A DNA stretch of 64,000 nt, from the NCBI GenBank assembly GCA_900544275.1, contig UQUU01000002.1:1-64000 (forward strand), in the 5' to 3' direction. The notes under the pieces were generated by a model. The model saw only the letters and a program-made list of their open reading frames with translations. It was not told where the DNA came from and did not search any database. Below are positions 44,279 through 53,313 of this stretch, piece by piece (within the stretch, counting starts at the first letter, position 1; each line of letters begins with the position of its first letter). This DNA is from an uncultured Succiniclasticum sp. (GTDB lineage: Bacteria; Bacillota; Negativicutes; Acidaminococcales; Acidaminococcaceae). Position numbers and translations under genes: made by a program.

Positions 44279-46399
44279 TTATTTGTTCAGGCTTTCCAGC
44301 TGTTCTGCCATGGCATTGTTAGAGAAGCCTTCGTCACCCTGTTCCATATACGCGTTCATTTCCGCTTTTTCAGCATTCTTTTTCGCGCGGGTCAGGGATA
44401 ATCCAATCTTTCTGTGAGAACGATCGATTTTGATAATCATCGGTTCTACGGCCTGCCCCAACTGGAGCACATCTTCCGGTTTTTCTACCCGTTCTTCCGC
44501 TAATTCAGAAACATGAATCATGCCTTCCACTTTATCATTTAATTTTACCAGGGCACCGAAAGGCAGGAAACGGTCAACAGTACCTTGCACAATGTCACCT
44601 TCCCGGAAATCTGCGGCAGCGGCAACCCAGGGATCTTCCAGCGTCGCTTTAATAGACAGGGACACACGATGGTTTTCTTTGTCAATTTTCTTAACAAAGA
44701 CGTTGACAGTATCGCCTTCCGTAGCCACATCCGCGGCTTTCACGCTACGATCATAGGACAATTCGCTGTTATGGACCAGACCAACCAGGCCTTCGACGAT
44801 TTCCACAAACAGGCCGAATTCAGCTACCTTAACTACTTTGCCTTCATAAGTCTCGCCTTCGGCGATCTGTTCGTAAGCAGCTTCCTCCTTAGCCGCACGA
44901 GCTTCTCTGGCGGCGGCAATACGAGCTTCACGGTTTGCCAGCCATTCCTGATGTTTGAGTGCTTTTTCCGCTTTCAGAAGATCGCGGCGGGAAACCACGA
45001 TCCGTTTTTTCTCTGCATCTACTTCAATAATTTCAGCTTCCAGTTCTTTTCCTACATAAGGAGTGAAGTCATCGATATGGCGCAATTCCACGTGCGAAGC
45101 GGGCATAAACCCTTCCACGCCTTCTACCGCCACAGCCAGACCTACCACTTGTTTCGGTTTATCATTGTTGCGGTCACGATTGCGGGCTTTGATCACACGC
45201 AATACCTTAACTGTGGTCGGACGTTTTTCACCTTCTGCCAGGGGAGCAACGGTTTTCCAGGCAGCTTCTTTTTCTGCGCGGATCTTGGACAACCGGATAA
45301 AATCATCGGAAGAAGAGCTGGGCACTACGACCGCTTCCACTTCATCGCCGATATTCAATGTATTCATTAATTCGTCCGGGTCGGCTTCCATAGCCCAATC
45401 ATTCCATACGATCAACCCGTCACGTCTATAACCAAAATCAATATACACACCGTCTTTATCGACCTGGCTGATCTTACCGCTTACCAGCTTTCCCGGGTGT
45501 ACTCCGAAATCTTCCATGCTGGCATCTAACATCGCAGCAAAGTCATTGCCTTCCATTTTCTTGTTTTCCATGTTTTCCATTGCTATGACAGCCTCCTTAA
45601 TTATGCGATCCGGAGTAGAAGCTCCGGCCGTAATACCTACTTTACTGCACCCAGAGAACATTTCCGGAGAAAGTTCTGCAGCGGTTTCCACCTGATAGCA
45701 CCGGGGGCAGATGGCGCTTACCAGTTCGGTCAGGTGCCTTGTATTGGCACTGTTCCTGCCGCCGAGGACAATAAAGGCATCGACCTGTCCCGCCAACCGG
45801 GCTGCGGCTGTTTGCCGTTCTTTCGTGGCCAGACAGATAGTCCGCTCCACCCGATATTCACCGGGTCGGGCAGATTGAAGCGCCGCCAGGATCTCCTCAA
45901 ATTTTGCCAGTTCAAAGGTTGTTTGAATAATGACGCAATATTTGGGTACAAAGGGCACTTCGCCAATATCCCTTTTACATTCTATTATAATACCATTTTT
46001 TCCGGCAAATGCCAATATACTTTTTACTTCCGGATGATTTTTTTCTCCGACAATAATTGGCAGATAACCGTCTGCCACCGCCTGTGCAGCCTTTTTCTGA
46101 CTGATTCGGACATTGGGGCAGGTGGCATCTAAAATTTTCAAATTCTTTTCAATTGCCGCCTGATAAACTTCCGGACCTACGCCGTGGGAGCGAAAAATAA
46201 CCGTTTCACCGGGCAGAAAATCGCCCAGCGAATCCTTGCAGCTTACTCCTTTGGCAGCTAATTCCGCGGTAAACTGGGGATTGTGGATCAAAGGTCCCAA
46301 TGTAGCTGCCGGTAAATTTTCCGCGGCGCCTTCGGCTATTTTTACCGCCCGTTTTACTCCATAACAAAATCCGCAGGGATCAGCGACAACTATTTCCAT
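44279..46399 (-). CDS. ispH: IspH (HMBPP reductase) fused to ribosomal protein S1-like domains
   Basis: 706 residues. Residues 1-280 are IspH: iron-sulfur ligands C12, C94 and C189, with LIHN, SHG and NHPE histidines and GGRNSANT. It reduces HMBPP to IPP/DMAPP in the MEP pathway. Residues about 300-670 hold four S1 RNA-binding repeats (starting near 302, 393, 518 and 602), interrupted by an alanine/glutamate-rich helix at about 478-510. Such fusions are a known feature of some Firmicutes including Negativicutes. The S1 part presumably serves mRNA binding or translation. It overlaps plsC by 20 bases. Confidence 0.95.
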   Translation of the reverse strand: MEIVVADPCGFCYGVKRAVKIAEGAAENLPAATLGPLIHNPQFTAELAAKGVSCKDSLGDFLPGETVIFRSHGVGPEVYQAAIEKNLKILDATCPNVRISQKKAAQAVADGYLPIIVGEKNHPEVKSILAFAGKNGIIIECKRDIGEVPFVPKYCVIIQTTFELAKFEEILAALQSARPGEYRVERTICLATKERQTAAARLAGQVDAFIVLGGRNSANTRHLTELVSAICPRCYQVETAAELSPEMFSGCSKVGITAGASTPDRIIKEAVIAMENMENKKMEGNDFAAMLDASMEDFGVHPGKLVSGKISQVDKDGVYIDFGYRRDGLIVWNDWAMEADPDELMNTLNIGDEVEAVVVPSSSSDDFIRLSKIRAEKEAAWKTVAPLAEGEKRPTTVKVLRVIKARNRDRNNDKPKQVVGLAVAVEGVEGFMPASHVELRHIDDFTPYVGKELEAEIIEVDAEKKRIVVSRRDLLKAEKALKHQEWLANREARIAAAREARAAKEEAAYEQIAEGETYEGKVVKVAEFGLFVEIVEGLVGLVHNSELSYDRSVKAADVATEGDTVNVFVKKIDKENHRVSLSIKATLEDPWVAAAADFREGDIVQGTVDRFLPFGALVKLNDKVEGMIHVSELAEERVEKPEDVLQLGQAVEPMIIKIDRSHRKIGLSLTRAKKNAEKAEMNAYMEQGDEGFSNNAMAEQLESLNK

Positions 46400-47015
46400 T
46401 TTGTAATGCTACCGCCTTTCGCAGAACCAAAACTTCCTCCCGCCACCGGGCGCCCAGTTCCTCTAAATTTTCCCGGGCGATTCCCCCATTTTCATCATAG
46501 GGCAACGGTTTGCCAAAGATCACCCGAACCTTCGGCCAGCCCGGATGCCGTTTCAGGTCCGTACCGTAGATATATGCCGGAATAATCGTTGCTTTCATTT
46601 TTACCGCCATCATAAAAGCGCCGCCGCCGGCTCTTCCCAAAGCACCGGTTTTGCTGCGTGTTCCTTCCGGAAACACCGCCAGAACCTCATTATTTTTTAA
46701 GTAGGCCAAACCGGTTTTAATCGCTTCCCTGTCGGCGCCGCCCCGCTTTACGGGGAAAACGCCCAGTTTGCGGATAATAAAGCCGAACCAGGCCGGTTTA
46801 AATAATTCGGCTTTCGCCATAAAATGCACCGGACGCGGCGCCGCGGCTCCCAGTACAGGAGGATCAAGCAAACTCAGATGGTTCGCTGCGATCACCACGG
46901 GGCCTGTAGCCGGAATATTCTCCGTGCCGAAAACTTCCCAGCGCAGCCACAGCTTAAACAGCCAGGGAAATATAACGTGGCAAAATCCATAAAAAGACAT
47001 GGTTTTTTTCCTCAT
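46380..47015 (-). CDS. plsC: 1-acyl-sn-glycerol-3-phosphate acyltransferase
   Basis: 211 residues. Acyltransferase motif I NHLSLLDPP (H-X4-D) at about 46-54, motif III FPEGTRSKTG at about 115-124, and a hydrophobic N-terminus that anchors it to the membrane. It makes phosphatidate from lysophosphatidate. The cmk-plsC-ispH order is typical. Confidence 0.93.
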   Translation of the reverse strand: MRKKTMSFYGFCHVIFPWLFKLWLRWEVFGTENIPATGPVVIAANHLSLLDPPVLGAAAPRPVHFMAKAELFKPAWFGFIIRKLGVFPVKRGGADREAIKTGLAYLKNNEVLAVFPEGTRSKTGALGRAGGGAFMMAVKMKATIIPAYIYGTDLKRHPGWPKVRVIFGKPLPYDENGGIARENLEELGARWREEVLVLRKAVALQNGNSCR

Positions 47016-47143
47016 TCAGATACGATTCATATAGGAAATTCGATACATAAAATTCAACCTTTACGCGGAAGTGCTTCCCCATCATAAGGCGCTGTGTCCC
47101 GGGGTTGCGCCCCTGGGTACTTCTTTATGTATCCTGACACATC

Positions 47144-47830
47144 TTAATGCGCCATCTGCGCCAGATTGACCAACCGCAAAATCTCTTCTGTAACCCGGGT
47201 AATATCCATTTCGGTCGTATCCAGATAAATCGCATCCTCCGCCTGCCGTAACGGGGAGACAGCACGCTCACTGTCTTCTTTATCCCGCCGGGCAATCGCA
47301 GTCCGCAACTGTTCATAATTTACGGCTTCACCTTTGGCGGCCAACTCTTTGCCGCGCCGCAACGCCCGTTCTTCTACACTGGCCGTCAGGAAGATTTTGC
47401 ACTGCGCTGCAGGAAATACCACAGTACCGATATCTCTGCCATCCATTACAATGCCGCCTTCCATCCCCATCCGGCGCTGCTGGGCTACCATAGCGTCCCG
47501 CACTGCCGGTACAGCCGCAACTTTAGAAACCAGCGACGTTACCTCTATACTGCGGATTGCCCGGGTTACCTCTGTGCCATCTACCAGCACGCGATTGATC
47601 TCACCTTCCGGTACAAAAACAATGCGGATGCGCTGTGCCAGTTCACCGGCTAACGCAGGCGAAAACGCCTCGCCGGTCTGCAATAATTTCCAGGTCACCG
47701 CCCGATACATGGCTCCGGTATCAATATAGGCAAAACCCAATTTACCGGCCACCTGTCTGGCAATGGTGCTTTTTCCTGCTCCGGCAGGTCCGTCGATCGC
47801 TACTACAAACCCTTTTTCCACTACGTTCAC
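47144..47830 (-). CDS. cmk: Cytidylate kinase
   Basis: 228 residues. P-loop AIDGPAGAGKSTIARQVA at about 11-28, DTGAMYRAVT for CMP binding, DGRDIGTVVFP and the RRDKEDSERAVSPL lid. Phosphorylates CMP and dCMP. Shares the direction of plsC and ispH-S1, separated from plsC by 128 bases that hold a GC-rich hairpin (47098-47117) without a T run. Confidence 0.95.
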   Translation of the reverse strand: MNVVEKGFVVAIDGPAGAGKSTIARQVAGKLGFAYIDTGAMYRAVTWKLLQTGEAFSPALAGELAQRIRIVFVPEGEINRVLVDGTEVTRAIRSIEVTSLVSKVAAVPAVRDAMVAQQRRMGMEGGIVMDGRDIGTVVFPAAQCKIFLTASVEERALRRGKELAAKGEAVNYEQLRTAIARRDKEDSERAVSPLRQAEDAIYLDTTEMDITRVTEEILRLVNLAQMAH

Positions 47831-47972
47831 CTGTCTCCGGTTTCCTTCGAAACCTGTATTTTATTACTGCACTGTTAAAGCAGTCTTTTGCTCTTTGTCA
47901 TTTCACACGTTCTGCGGCACAATGTGTCCCCCGAAACTTTCCTGGCGCCCACACTGCCTGTGGAGCGTCGCT

Positions 47973-49292
47973 CTACGTTTTCTGCTGCGCTGCACGCAGT
48001 CCTGCCACATAACCGGTACTGAAAGCCGCCTGCAGATTAAAACCGCCTGTATAACCATCTACATCGATTACCTCGCCGGCAAAATAAAGTCCGCGAAAAC
48101 GTTTTGCCGCCATGGTCTTAGGGTCGATTTCTTTTAAAGACACGCCCCCTGCCGTCACGATGGCCTCTGCCAGAGAACCGGTTCCCAGCAGGGGAATGGT
48201 AAAGTGCTTCAGCGCCTGTACCAGAGCCAGTCTGTCTTTTTTTGTCACCTGGCTGACTGTTTTATCCGCTGCTAAAAACACACGGTCCAATAACGGTTCC
48301 ACTAAAGGCCGGGGCACCAGTCCCCGCACCACTTCTCCTAACGTTTTTTTACCGGAGTCCTGCAGGTCGCGTAACAGACGGGCCTGCAATTTTTCTTCGT
48401 TTAAGGCCGGTTTCAAGTCCAAAGAGAGTTCCAGCTCCTGCGCACCATGCTGCACTAACTGTGCTGTCTTGCGGCTTAACGTCAGGCAGACCGGTCCGGC
48501 TAAAGTACCGCGCAGAATCTGCAGTTCGCCAAATTCTTTGGCGACAGGCTTTCCATCAGCCAGGATACAGGCTTCTATATTTTTTAACGCCAGCCCTTCC
48601 AACTCCTCGATAAAGCCGTCTTCCGGCTGAAGATATACCAAAGCCGGCAGCAACGGTTCTACTGCAACGCCCATTTTTTTCAGGACCGGCACAAAATTAC
48701 CGTCCGAACCGGTACCGGGATAAGAAGCGCCCCCCGCACAGACGATTACGGCATCTGCCGCAAGGGTATGCTCCGGTCCCAATTTCACGTCTCTTTGCAC
48801 CTGACTGCGAAAATCCTGACCGGCTTTGCGCCCGTTATCTTTCACGCGGCAAAACCGTACGCCGGTCACTTTACCCGGCTGCATTACAAAACCGGTGACC
48901 TGCGTATTCGTTTCCAGCCTGCCTCCTGCCCGGACAAAAGCGTCAACCAACGTGTTCACCACATCCTGCGCCCTGCCGCTGGCCGGAAACACTCTCCCGC
49001 CCCGCTCCGTCACGGTTGCCAGGCCTTGCTCCCGGAATACTGCCAACAAATCTTCATTGGTAAATTTTTTCAGAGCGCCGAAAAGAAATTTACCGTTTCC
49101 CGGTAAATTCGGAATAAAGTCTTCCATCGGGCAGGCATTCGTGATATTACAGCGGCCTTTCCCCGTGATCCGCATTTTACGGCCCGGTTCCGGCATGCGC
49201 TCAAACAGGATCGTTTCCGCTCCGTTACGGGCCGCGGTAAGACCGGCCATAAGTCCTGCGGCGCCGCCGCCGACTACGATTACTTTAGTCAT
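47973..49292 (-). CDS. HI0933-family flavoprotein (FAD-dependent oxidoreductase)
   Basis: 439 residues from the ATG at 49292; the longer open frame up to 49373 lies inside rluB and is not expected to be translated. FAD-binding VVGGGAAGLMAGLTAARNG at the N-terminus, the family motif GKGRCNITN at about 42-50, and a C-terminal ETMAAKRFRGLYFAGEVIDVDG-like block (here DPKTMAAKRFRGLYFAGE). The family is widespread in gut anaerobes; substrates are mostly unproven, with BaiN (bile acid) and aminoacetone oxidases as relatives. Confidence 0.92.
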   Translation of the reverse strand: MTKVIVVGGGAAGLMAGLTAARNGAETILFERMPEPGRKMRITGKGRCNITNACPMEDFIPNLPGNGKFLFGALKKFTNEDLLAVFREQGLATVTERGGRVFPASGRAQDVVNTLVDAFVRAGGRLETNTQVTGFVMQPGKVTGVRFCRVKDNGRKAGQDFRSQVQRDVKLGPEHTLAADAVIVCAGGASYPGTGSDGNFVPVLKKMGVAVEPLLPALVYLQPEDGFIEELEGLALKNIEACILADGKPVAKEFGELQILRGTLAGPVCLTLSRKTAQLVQHGAQELELSLDLKPALNEEKLQARLLRDLQDSGKKTLGEVVRGLVPRPLVEPLLDRVFLAADKTVSQVTKKDRLALVQALKHFTIPLLGTGSLAEAIVTAGGVSLKEIDPKTMAAKRFRGLYFAGEVIDVDGYTGGFNLQAAFSTGYVAGLRAAQQKT

Positions 49293-50043
49293 GATGTTCC
49301 CGTTTCCGCTTCGTTTGGGAAAGTAAGCCGCACTCTTTGCGCAGCAATTCCACTTCTTCGTCAAAAAGCTCACGGCAGTCGCCCCGGCGCAAGCCGTGTA
49401 AGGTAAGGGTCCCCATCTTTACCCGTTTCAGATACCGTACAGGGAACCCGATAAAATCACACATCCGCCGAATCTGACGGTTGCGTCCCTCATGAATGGT
49501 TATGGAAAACTTTGTCAGGTTGCGATCATAATCGTAAGACGAAAGATCTACAATCGCAGGCGCCGTAAGTCCGTCTTCCAATTTGACGCCGACCCGCAGA
49601 AGATCCAGTTTTTCCTGGGGCACGATCCCGGGTACGGTCACTTCATAAGTTTTATTTACGCCATGCCGGGGATGCGTCATAGCCTGGGTCAACTGCCCGT
49701 CATTGGTCAAGAGCAACAACCCCTCGGTATTATAGTCCAAACGCCCTACCGGGTAGACACGTTGGGGAATATCCCTGACAAAATCAGCTATGGTACGCCT
49801 TCCCTCCGGATCTTTCATCGTCGTAACCACGCCCCGCGGCTTATAAAATAACAAATACAGCTTTTTTCCCCGTCGGATCGGGTTGCCGTCCACCATAATA
49901 AAAGCATTGGGACCTACTTTGGTTCCCAATTCTTTCACTACCTTACCATTGACCTTGACCCGACCGCCGGTAATATAATTTTCCGCTTCTCTGCGCGATG
50001 CGATACCGGCCTGCGCCAGTACTTTCTGCAAACGTTCTTCCAT
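49285..50043 (-). CDS. rluB: Ribosomal large subunit pseudouridine synthase B
   Basis: 252 residues. N-terminal S4 RNA-binding domain (RLQKVLAQAGIASRREAENY), then the catalytic domain with the aspartate in VGRLDYNTEGLLLLTNDG. Modifies 23S rRNA (U2605-type position). It follows scpB with a one-base contact, in the usual scpA-scpB-rluB order. Confidence 0.94.
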   Translation of the reverse strand: MEERLQKVLAQAGIASRREAENYITGGRVKVNGKVVKELGTKVGPNAFIMVDGNPIRRGKKLYLLFYKPRGVVTTMKDPEGRRTIADFVRDIPQRVYPVGRLDYNTEGLLLLTNDGQLTQAMTHPRHGVNKTYEVTVPGIVPQEKLDLLRVGVKLEDGLTAPAIVDLSSYDYDRNLTKFSITIHEGRNRQIRRMCDFIGFPVRYLKRVKMGTLTLHGLRRGDCRELFDEEVELLRKECGLLSQTKRKREHHD

Positions 50044-50651
50044 TAATCACGTTCCTCTGTTTCTTCCGGATCAGGATCCGATTCTTCATTTTCCATAGGT
50101 AAAAGCACCATCTGCTCCGGATGACGGGCCGCCTCTTCCGACAGGACTTCCGGCATCGGCGGCAGATCTTTCAAAGACCGCAGACCGAAGACTTCTAAAA
50201 AACGGGCCGTTGTTTTATATAGGATCGGGTGCCCAATGGTTTCTTTCCGCCCTGCTTCCGCAATCAGCTCCCAGTCCAACAGGGTATTCACCACACCGTC
50301 TACCTTGACGCCGCGAATGGCTTCCATCTCCGCCCGGGTGACCGGCTGACGGAAAGCAATGATCGCCAGCGTTTCCATCGCAGCATTGGAAAGCTTCAAT
50401 TCCTGGGTCGCGGCTAATTGGGAGATCAGCTCATGATGGCAGGCTTTCGTACAAAGCTGCCAGCCTTCCGCCACTTCCCGCAGTTCCAGGCCTCTGTCCT
50501 CCGTTTGATAAACCGCCTGCAGCGAGCTCAAAAGCTCCCAGGTCTGCGGTTTGCTCAACCCCAACAGGTCTGCCAGCTGAGGTACGCCGAGAGGTTCGCC
50601 GGCAGCAAATAAAAGGGCTTCTAACGACCCCAGTCTATGCTTCTGCTGCAT
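50043..50651 (-). CDS. scpB: Segregation and condensation protein B
   Basis: 202 residues from the ATG at 50651 (MQQKHRLGSLEALLF); the frame is open further upstream into scpA. Two winged-helix domains, with the conserved FRQPVTRAEMEAIRGVKVDGVV block. Partner of ScpA and SMC in chromosome condensation. The acidic C-terminal tail (about 20 residues) is poorly conserved. Confidence 0.94.
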   Translation of the reverse strand: MQQKHRLGSLEALLFAAGEPLGVPQLADLLGLSKPQTWELLSSLQAVYQTEDRGLELREVAEGWQLCTKACHHELISQLAATQELKLSNAAMETLAIIAFRQPVTRAEMEAIRGVKVDGVVNTLLDWELIAEAGRKETIGHPILYKTTARFLEVFGLRSLKDLPPMPEVLSEEAARHPEQMVLLPMENEESDPDPEETEERD

Positions 50652-51363
50652 CGTTCTTTCCTCCCGTGTGTAAAAATAAGTAAATAGGCGCAAAGGCCTT
50701 GGATTGACTGATATAAATTACTTTTAGCCGCAGCAGCTCCAACACTGCCAAAAAAGAAGCCACCCGCTCTTTGGGACTGTCCGTTTTTACAAAGGAACGG
50801 TTGAACTCCATTCCTTCCGGGCAGCGATTCAACCGGGCGACGATCTCCTCCATTTTAGCGCCTACGTCATACTCCTGACGCTCCACAATGGCCACCCGTT
50901 GGCGTAAAGGCCCTGTCATGCCGGCCAGCGCCAGCAACAGGTCCTGCACCGGGTAGGAATGGAGACGCCGCAATTTACTGCCGGCAAACAATGATTTGCG
51001 GGTGTGCTGAAGCGCCGCTTTCTGCCGCATAAGTTCCAGTTGCCCGGCCGCTTCTTTGATGCACCGATACTCAACCAGCATTTGTACCAGCATTTCCCGG
51101 GGATCTTCCTCCTCCCCTTCTTCGCTTACCCTGGCGGGCAGCAAGGTACGGGATTTGATCTGCAGCAACAAAGAGGCCATGACCAGGAACTGACTGGCTG
51201 TTTCCAGATTCAGTTCTCCCAGAGAATGCAACTGTTCGATATACTGATCGGTAATCGAAACGATAGGGATATCATAGATATCCATTTTGTTTTTTTCAAT
51301 AAGGTGGATCAGAAGATCCAACGGACCTTCAAAGTCGAGAACCTTTACCACTGGTTCCGTCAT
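50635..51363 (-). CDS. scpA: Segregation and condensation protein A
   Basis: 242 residues from the ATG at 51363, which overlaps the stop of the site-2 protease gene by 4 bases. Kleisin of the SMC complex: DFEGPLDLLIHLIEKNKMDIYDIPI at the N-terminus and a C-terminal winged helix (FLAVLELLRLKVIYISQSK). Overlap with scpB by 17 bases. Confidence 0.95.
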   Translation of the reverse strand: MTEPVVKVLDFEGPLDLLIHLIEKNKMDIYDIPIVSITDQYIEQLHSLGELNLETASQFLVMASLLLQIKSRTLLPARVSEEGEEEDPREMLVQMLVEYRCIKEAAGQLELMRQKAALQHTRKSLFAGSKLRRLHSYPVQDLLLALAGMTGPLRQRVAIVERQEYDVGAKMEEIVARLNRCPEGMEFNRSFVKTDSPKERVASFLAVLELLRLKVIYISQSKAFAPIYLFLHTGGKNDAAEA

Positions 51364-51980
51364 AAAATAATCCCCACGATCGATGAACAAATATGGATAT
51401 ACCAGGAAGCCAACGGGCTGATGATCATACCGGAAATGCCGCTGTAAACAATGGCGATAAGGATAAAAAAGCCATAACGCCCGACAAAGTTTTCAAATTT
51501 ATAGGCCGTTTCATAGTCCATAAACGATGCTAAGATCTTAGAGCCGTCCAAGGGAGGAATCGGCAATAAATTAAAGAAAGCAAACCAGACGTTATACAAC
51601 ATCGTCCAGTATAAAAACTGGTTGACCCAGACGCTGGACATCCCCAGATGCGCACGCAGCGCCATCACGGCGACCGCCAAAAAACATAAAAGCAGATTGG
51701 CCGCCGGACCGGCCAGCGATACTTTCAGCATACCGGAACGGGCATTCTGATAATAACGGGGGTCCACTTCCACCGGTTTGGCCCAGCCAAAGCCGACCAG
51801 TACCAGCATAAGCGTGCCCACGATATCCATATGGGCTAACGGGTTTAACGTAAGCCTGCCCTGCATCTCAGGCGTGGGATCGCCCAGACTGTCCGAAACA
51901 CAGGCATGAGCGAACTCATGAAAGGTCAGGGCAATCAATAAGGCCGGGACACGATACATAAAGCTTGCAAAATCTAACAA
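51360..51980 (-). CDS. Site-2 protease family metalloprotease (M50, rhomboid-like topology)
   Basis: 206 residues with about five to six hydrophobic segments. Zinc motif HEFAH at residues 21-25, then LNPLAHMD, and the second catalytic segment NLLPIPPLDGSKIL at about 136-149. It is a short form without PDZ or CBS domains, like Bacillus YwhC. Targets unknown. Next to scpA, where it commonly occurs in Firmicutes. Confidence 0.92.
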   Translation of the reverse strand: MLDFASFMYRVPALLIALTFHEFAHACVSDSLGDPTPEMQGRLTLNPLAHMDIVGTLMLVLVGFGWAKPVEVDPRYYQNARSGMLKVSLAGPAANLLLCFLAVAVMALRAHLGMSSVWVNQFLYWTMLYNVWFAFFNLLPIPPLDGSKILASFMDYETAYKFENFVGRYGFFILIAIVYSGISGMIISPLASWYIHICSSIVGIIL

Positions 51981-51995
51981 CTGTGTCTACCTCCA

Positions 51996-53033
51996 TCAGC
52001 AAAAGGGGTTAGCCAATAAACCAATCTTTTTCTTAACTTTTGTCAGCGTCCGTCCGGAAATGCGCTGGGCTGTTTCCGCACCCGCTTTATATACTTCTTC
52101 CAGATATTTTTTATCTTCCATCAAACGGGCAAAATTTTCCCGGATGGGGCGCAGTTCTTCGGACACGGCTTCGCCCACGGCCGTTTTAAAATCGCCGTAG
52201 CCCTTGCCGGTAAATTCATCTTCGATCTGTTCATAATTTTTGCCGGTGACTACCGCATAAATCGTCATCAGGTTATTGACACCGTCTTTGCCCTCCCGGA
52301 ACGCAACTTTCGCTTCACTGTCCGTTACTGCGCTACGGAATTTGCGCAGAATGGTGTCATGGTCATCCAAAATCGAAATAAAGGCTTTCACATTAGTGTC
52401 AGACTTGGACATTTTCTTCGTCGGTTCCTGCAGGGACATAATCTTGGCCCCTTCCGGCGGTAAATAAGCTTCCGGCAATTTAAAGGTGTTGCCGTAAAGG
52501 TTATTAAAACGCTGCGCCACATTGCGGGCAAATTCCAGATGCTGCGTCTGATCCGCTCCTACCGGCACATAATCGGCCTGGTACAATAAAATATCCGCCG
52601 CCATTAAAGACGGATAGGTAAATAAGCCTGCATTAATATTTTCCGCATGCTTGGCGGATTTATCTTTAAATTGCGTCATGCGGGACAATTCCCCAAAGAG
52701 CGAATTACAGGCCAGGATCCAGCCCAGCTCCGCATGATTGTGCACATGGCTTTGTACAAACATGAGACTTTTCTTAGGATCGATGCCGCAGGCCAGCAGC
52801 AACGCAAAGGCTTCCAGGCTCTGTTTGCGTAATTTAGCCCCTTCCTGACGGATCGTAAGCGAATGCAGATCCGCGATAAAATACGCGCACTGATATTCTT
52901 CCTGCAATTTCTGCCAATTGCGCACAGCCCCGATATAGTTACCCAGCGTGAAAATTCCGGTCGGTTGAATCCCGCTGAGAATACTTTTCTTTTTTTCTGT
53001 TTTCTGTCCTTCCTGTTTCATTTCTTCTGTCAA
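51996..53033 (-). CDS. trpS: Tryptophanyl-tRNA synthetase
   Basis: 345 residues from the TTG at 53033, which has GAGGAG 8 bases upstream; the frame is open to 53111, but the extra sequence comes from a repeat region. An ATG at 53018-53021 is another option. Signature GIQPTGIFTLGNYIGA (HIGH equivalent) and the KKMSKSD loop. Charges tRNA-Trp. I saw no T-box specifier or antiterminator motif in the leader. Confidence 0.94.
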   Translation of the reverse strand: MTEEMKQEGQKTEKKKSILSGIQPTGIFTLGNYIGAVRNWQKLQEEYQCAYFIADLHSLTIRQEGAKLRKQSLEAFALLLACGIDPKKSLMFVQSHVHNHAELGWILACNSLFGELSRMTQFKDKSAKHAENINAGLFTYPSLMAADILLYQADYVPVGADQTQHLEFARNVAQRFNNLYGNTFKLPEAYLPPEGAKIMSLQEPTKKMSKSDTNVKAFISILDDHDTILRKFRSAVTDSEAKVAFREGKDGVNNLMTIYAVVTGKNYEQIEDEFTGKGYGDFKTAVGEAVSEELRPIRENFARLMEDKKYLEEVYKAGAETAQRISGRTLTKVKKKIGLLANPFC

Positions 53034-53081
53034 AACGAACACTCCTCGCCTTTCAAAATTCAGCTGTTTTACAAGCTGCGC

Positions 53082-53203
53082 TTTACTGTTTTCAGGACAA
53101 CTGTCAGCCATTTGGCCAACCGCACCCCTACTGTTTTCAGGGGCAACTTCCGGTCATTTGGCCAACCGCACCCTTACTGTTTTCAGGGACAACTGCCGGA
53201 ACA
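53082..53203. repeat. 46-bp tandem repeat upstream of trpS
   Basis: About 2.7 units with a 46-base period; TACTGTTTTCAGG recurs at about 53084, 53129 and 53175, and TTTGGCCAACCGCACCC at 53111 and 53157. In the middle unit CCCCT/AGGGG arms (53125-53129 and 53139-53143) form a hairpin. They would lie in the trpS leader. Confidence 0.8.
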
Positions 53204-53313
53204 GATGTACCGAAGCAACGGTCCCAGCCGTCCATATTATGTTATTATACTATTTTTTATGTATTTACGCCAGCAAAGAAAATAGCCCCCCGCAAGCTTT
53301 TACGCTCTATTTT

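Noticed and set aside
44585..45370. A 261-codon plus-strand frame opposite ispH-S1
   Set aside because: Antisense shadow of the S1 domains; no motif and no ribosome site.
47098..47117. GC-rich hairpin after cmk as an intrinsic terminator
   Set aside because: The stem is strong but no T run follows on the minus strand, so termination is not supported.
53034..53313. T-box riboswitch upstream of trpS
   Set aside because: No specifier loop or AGGGTGG-type antiterminator core could be found; only tandem hairpin repeats are present.
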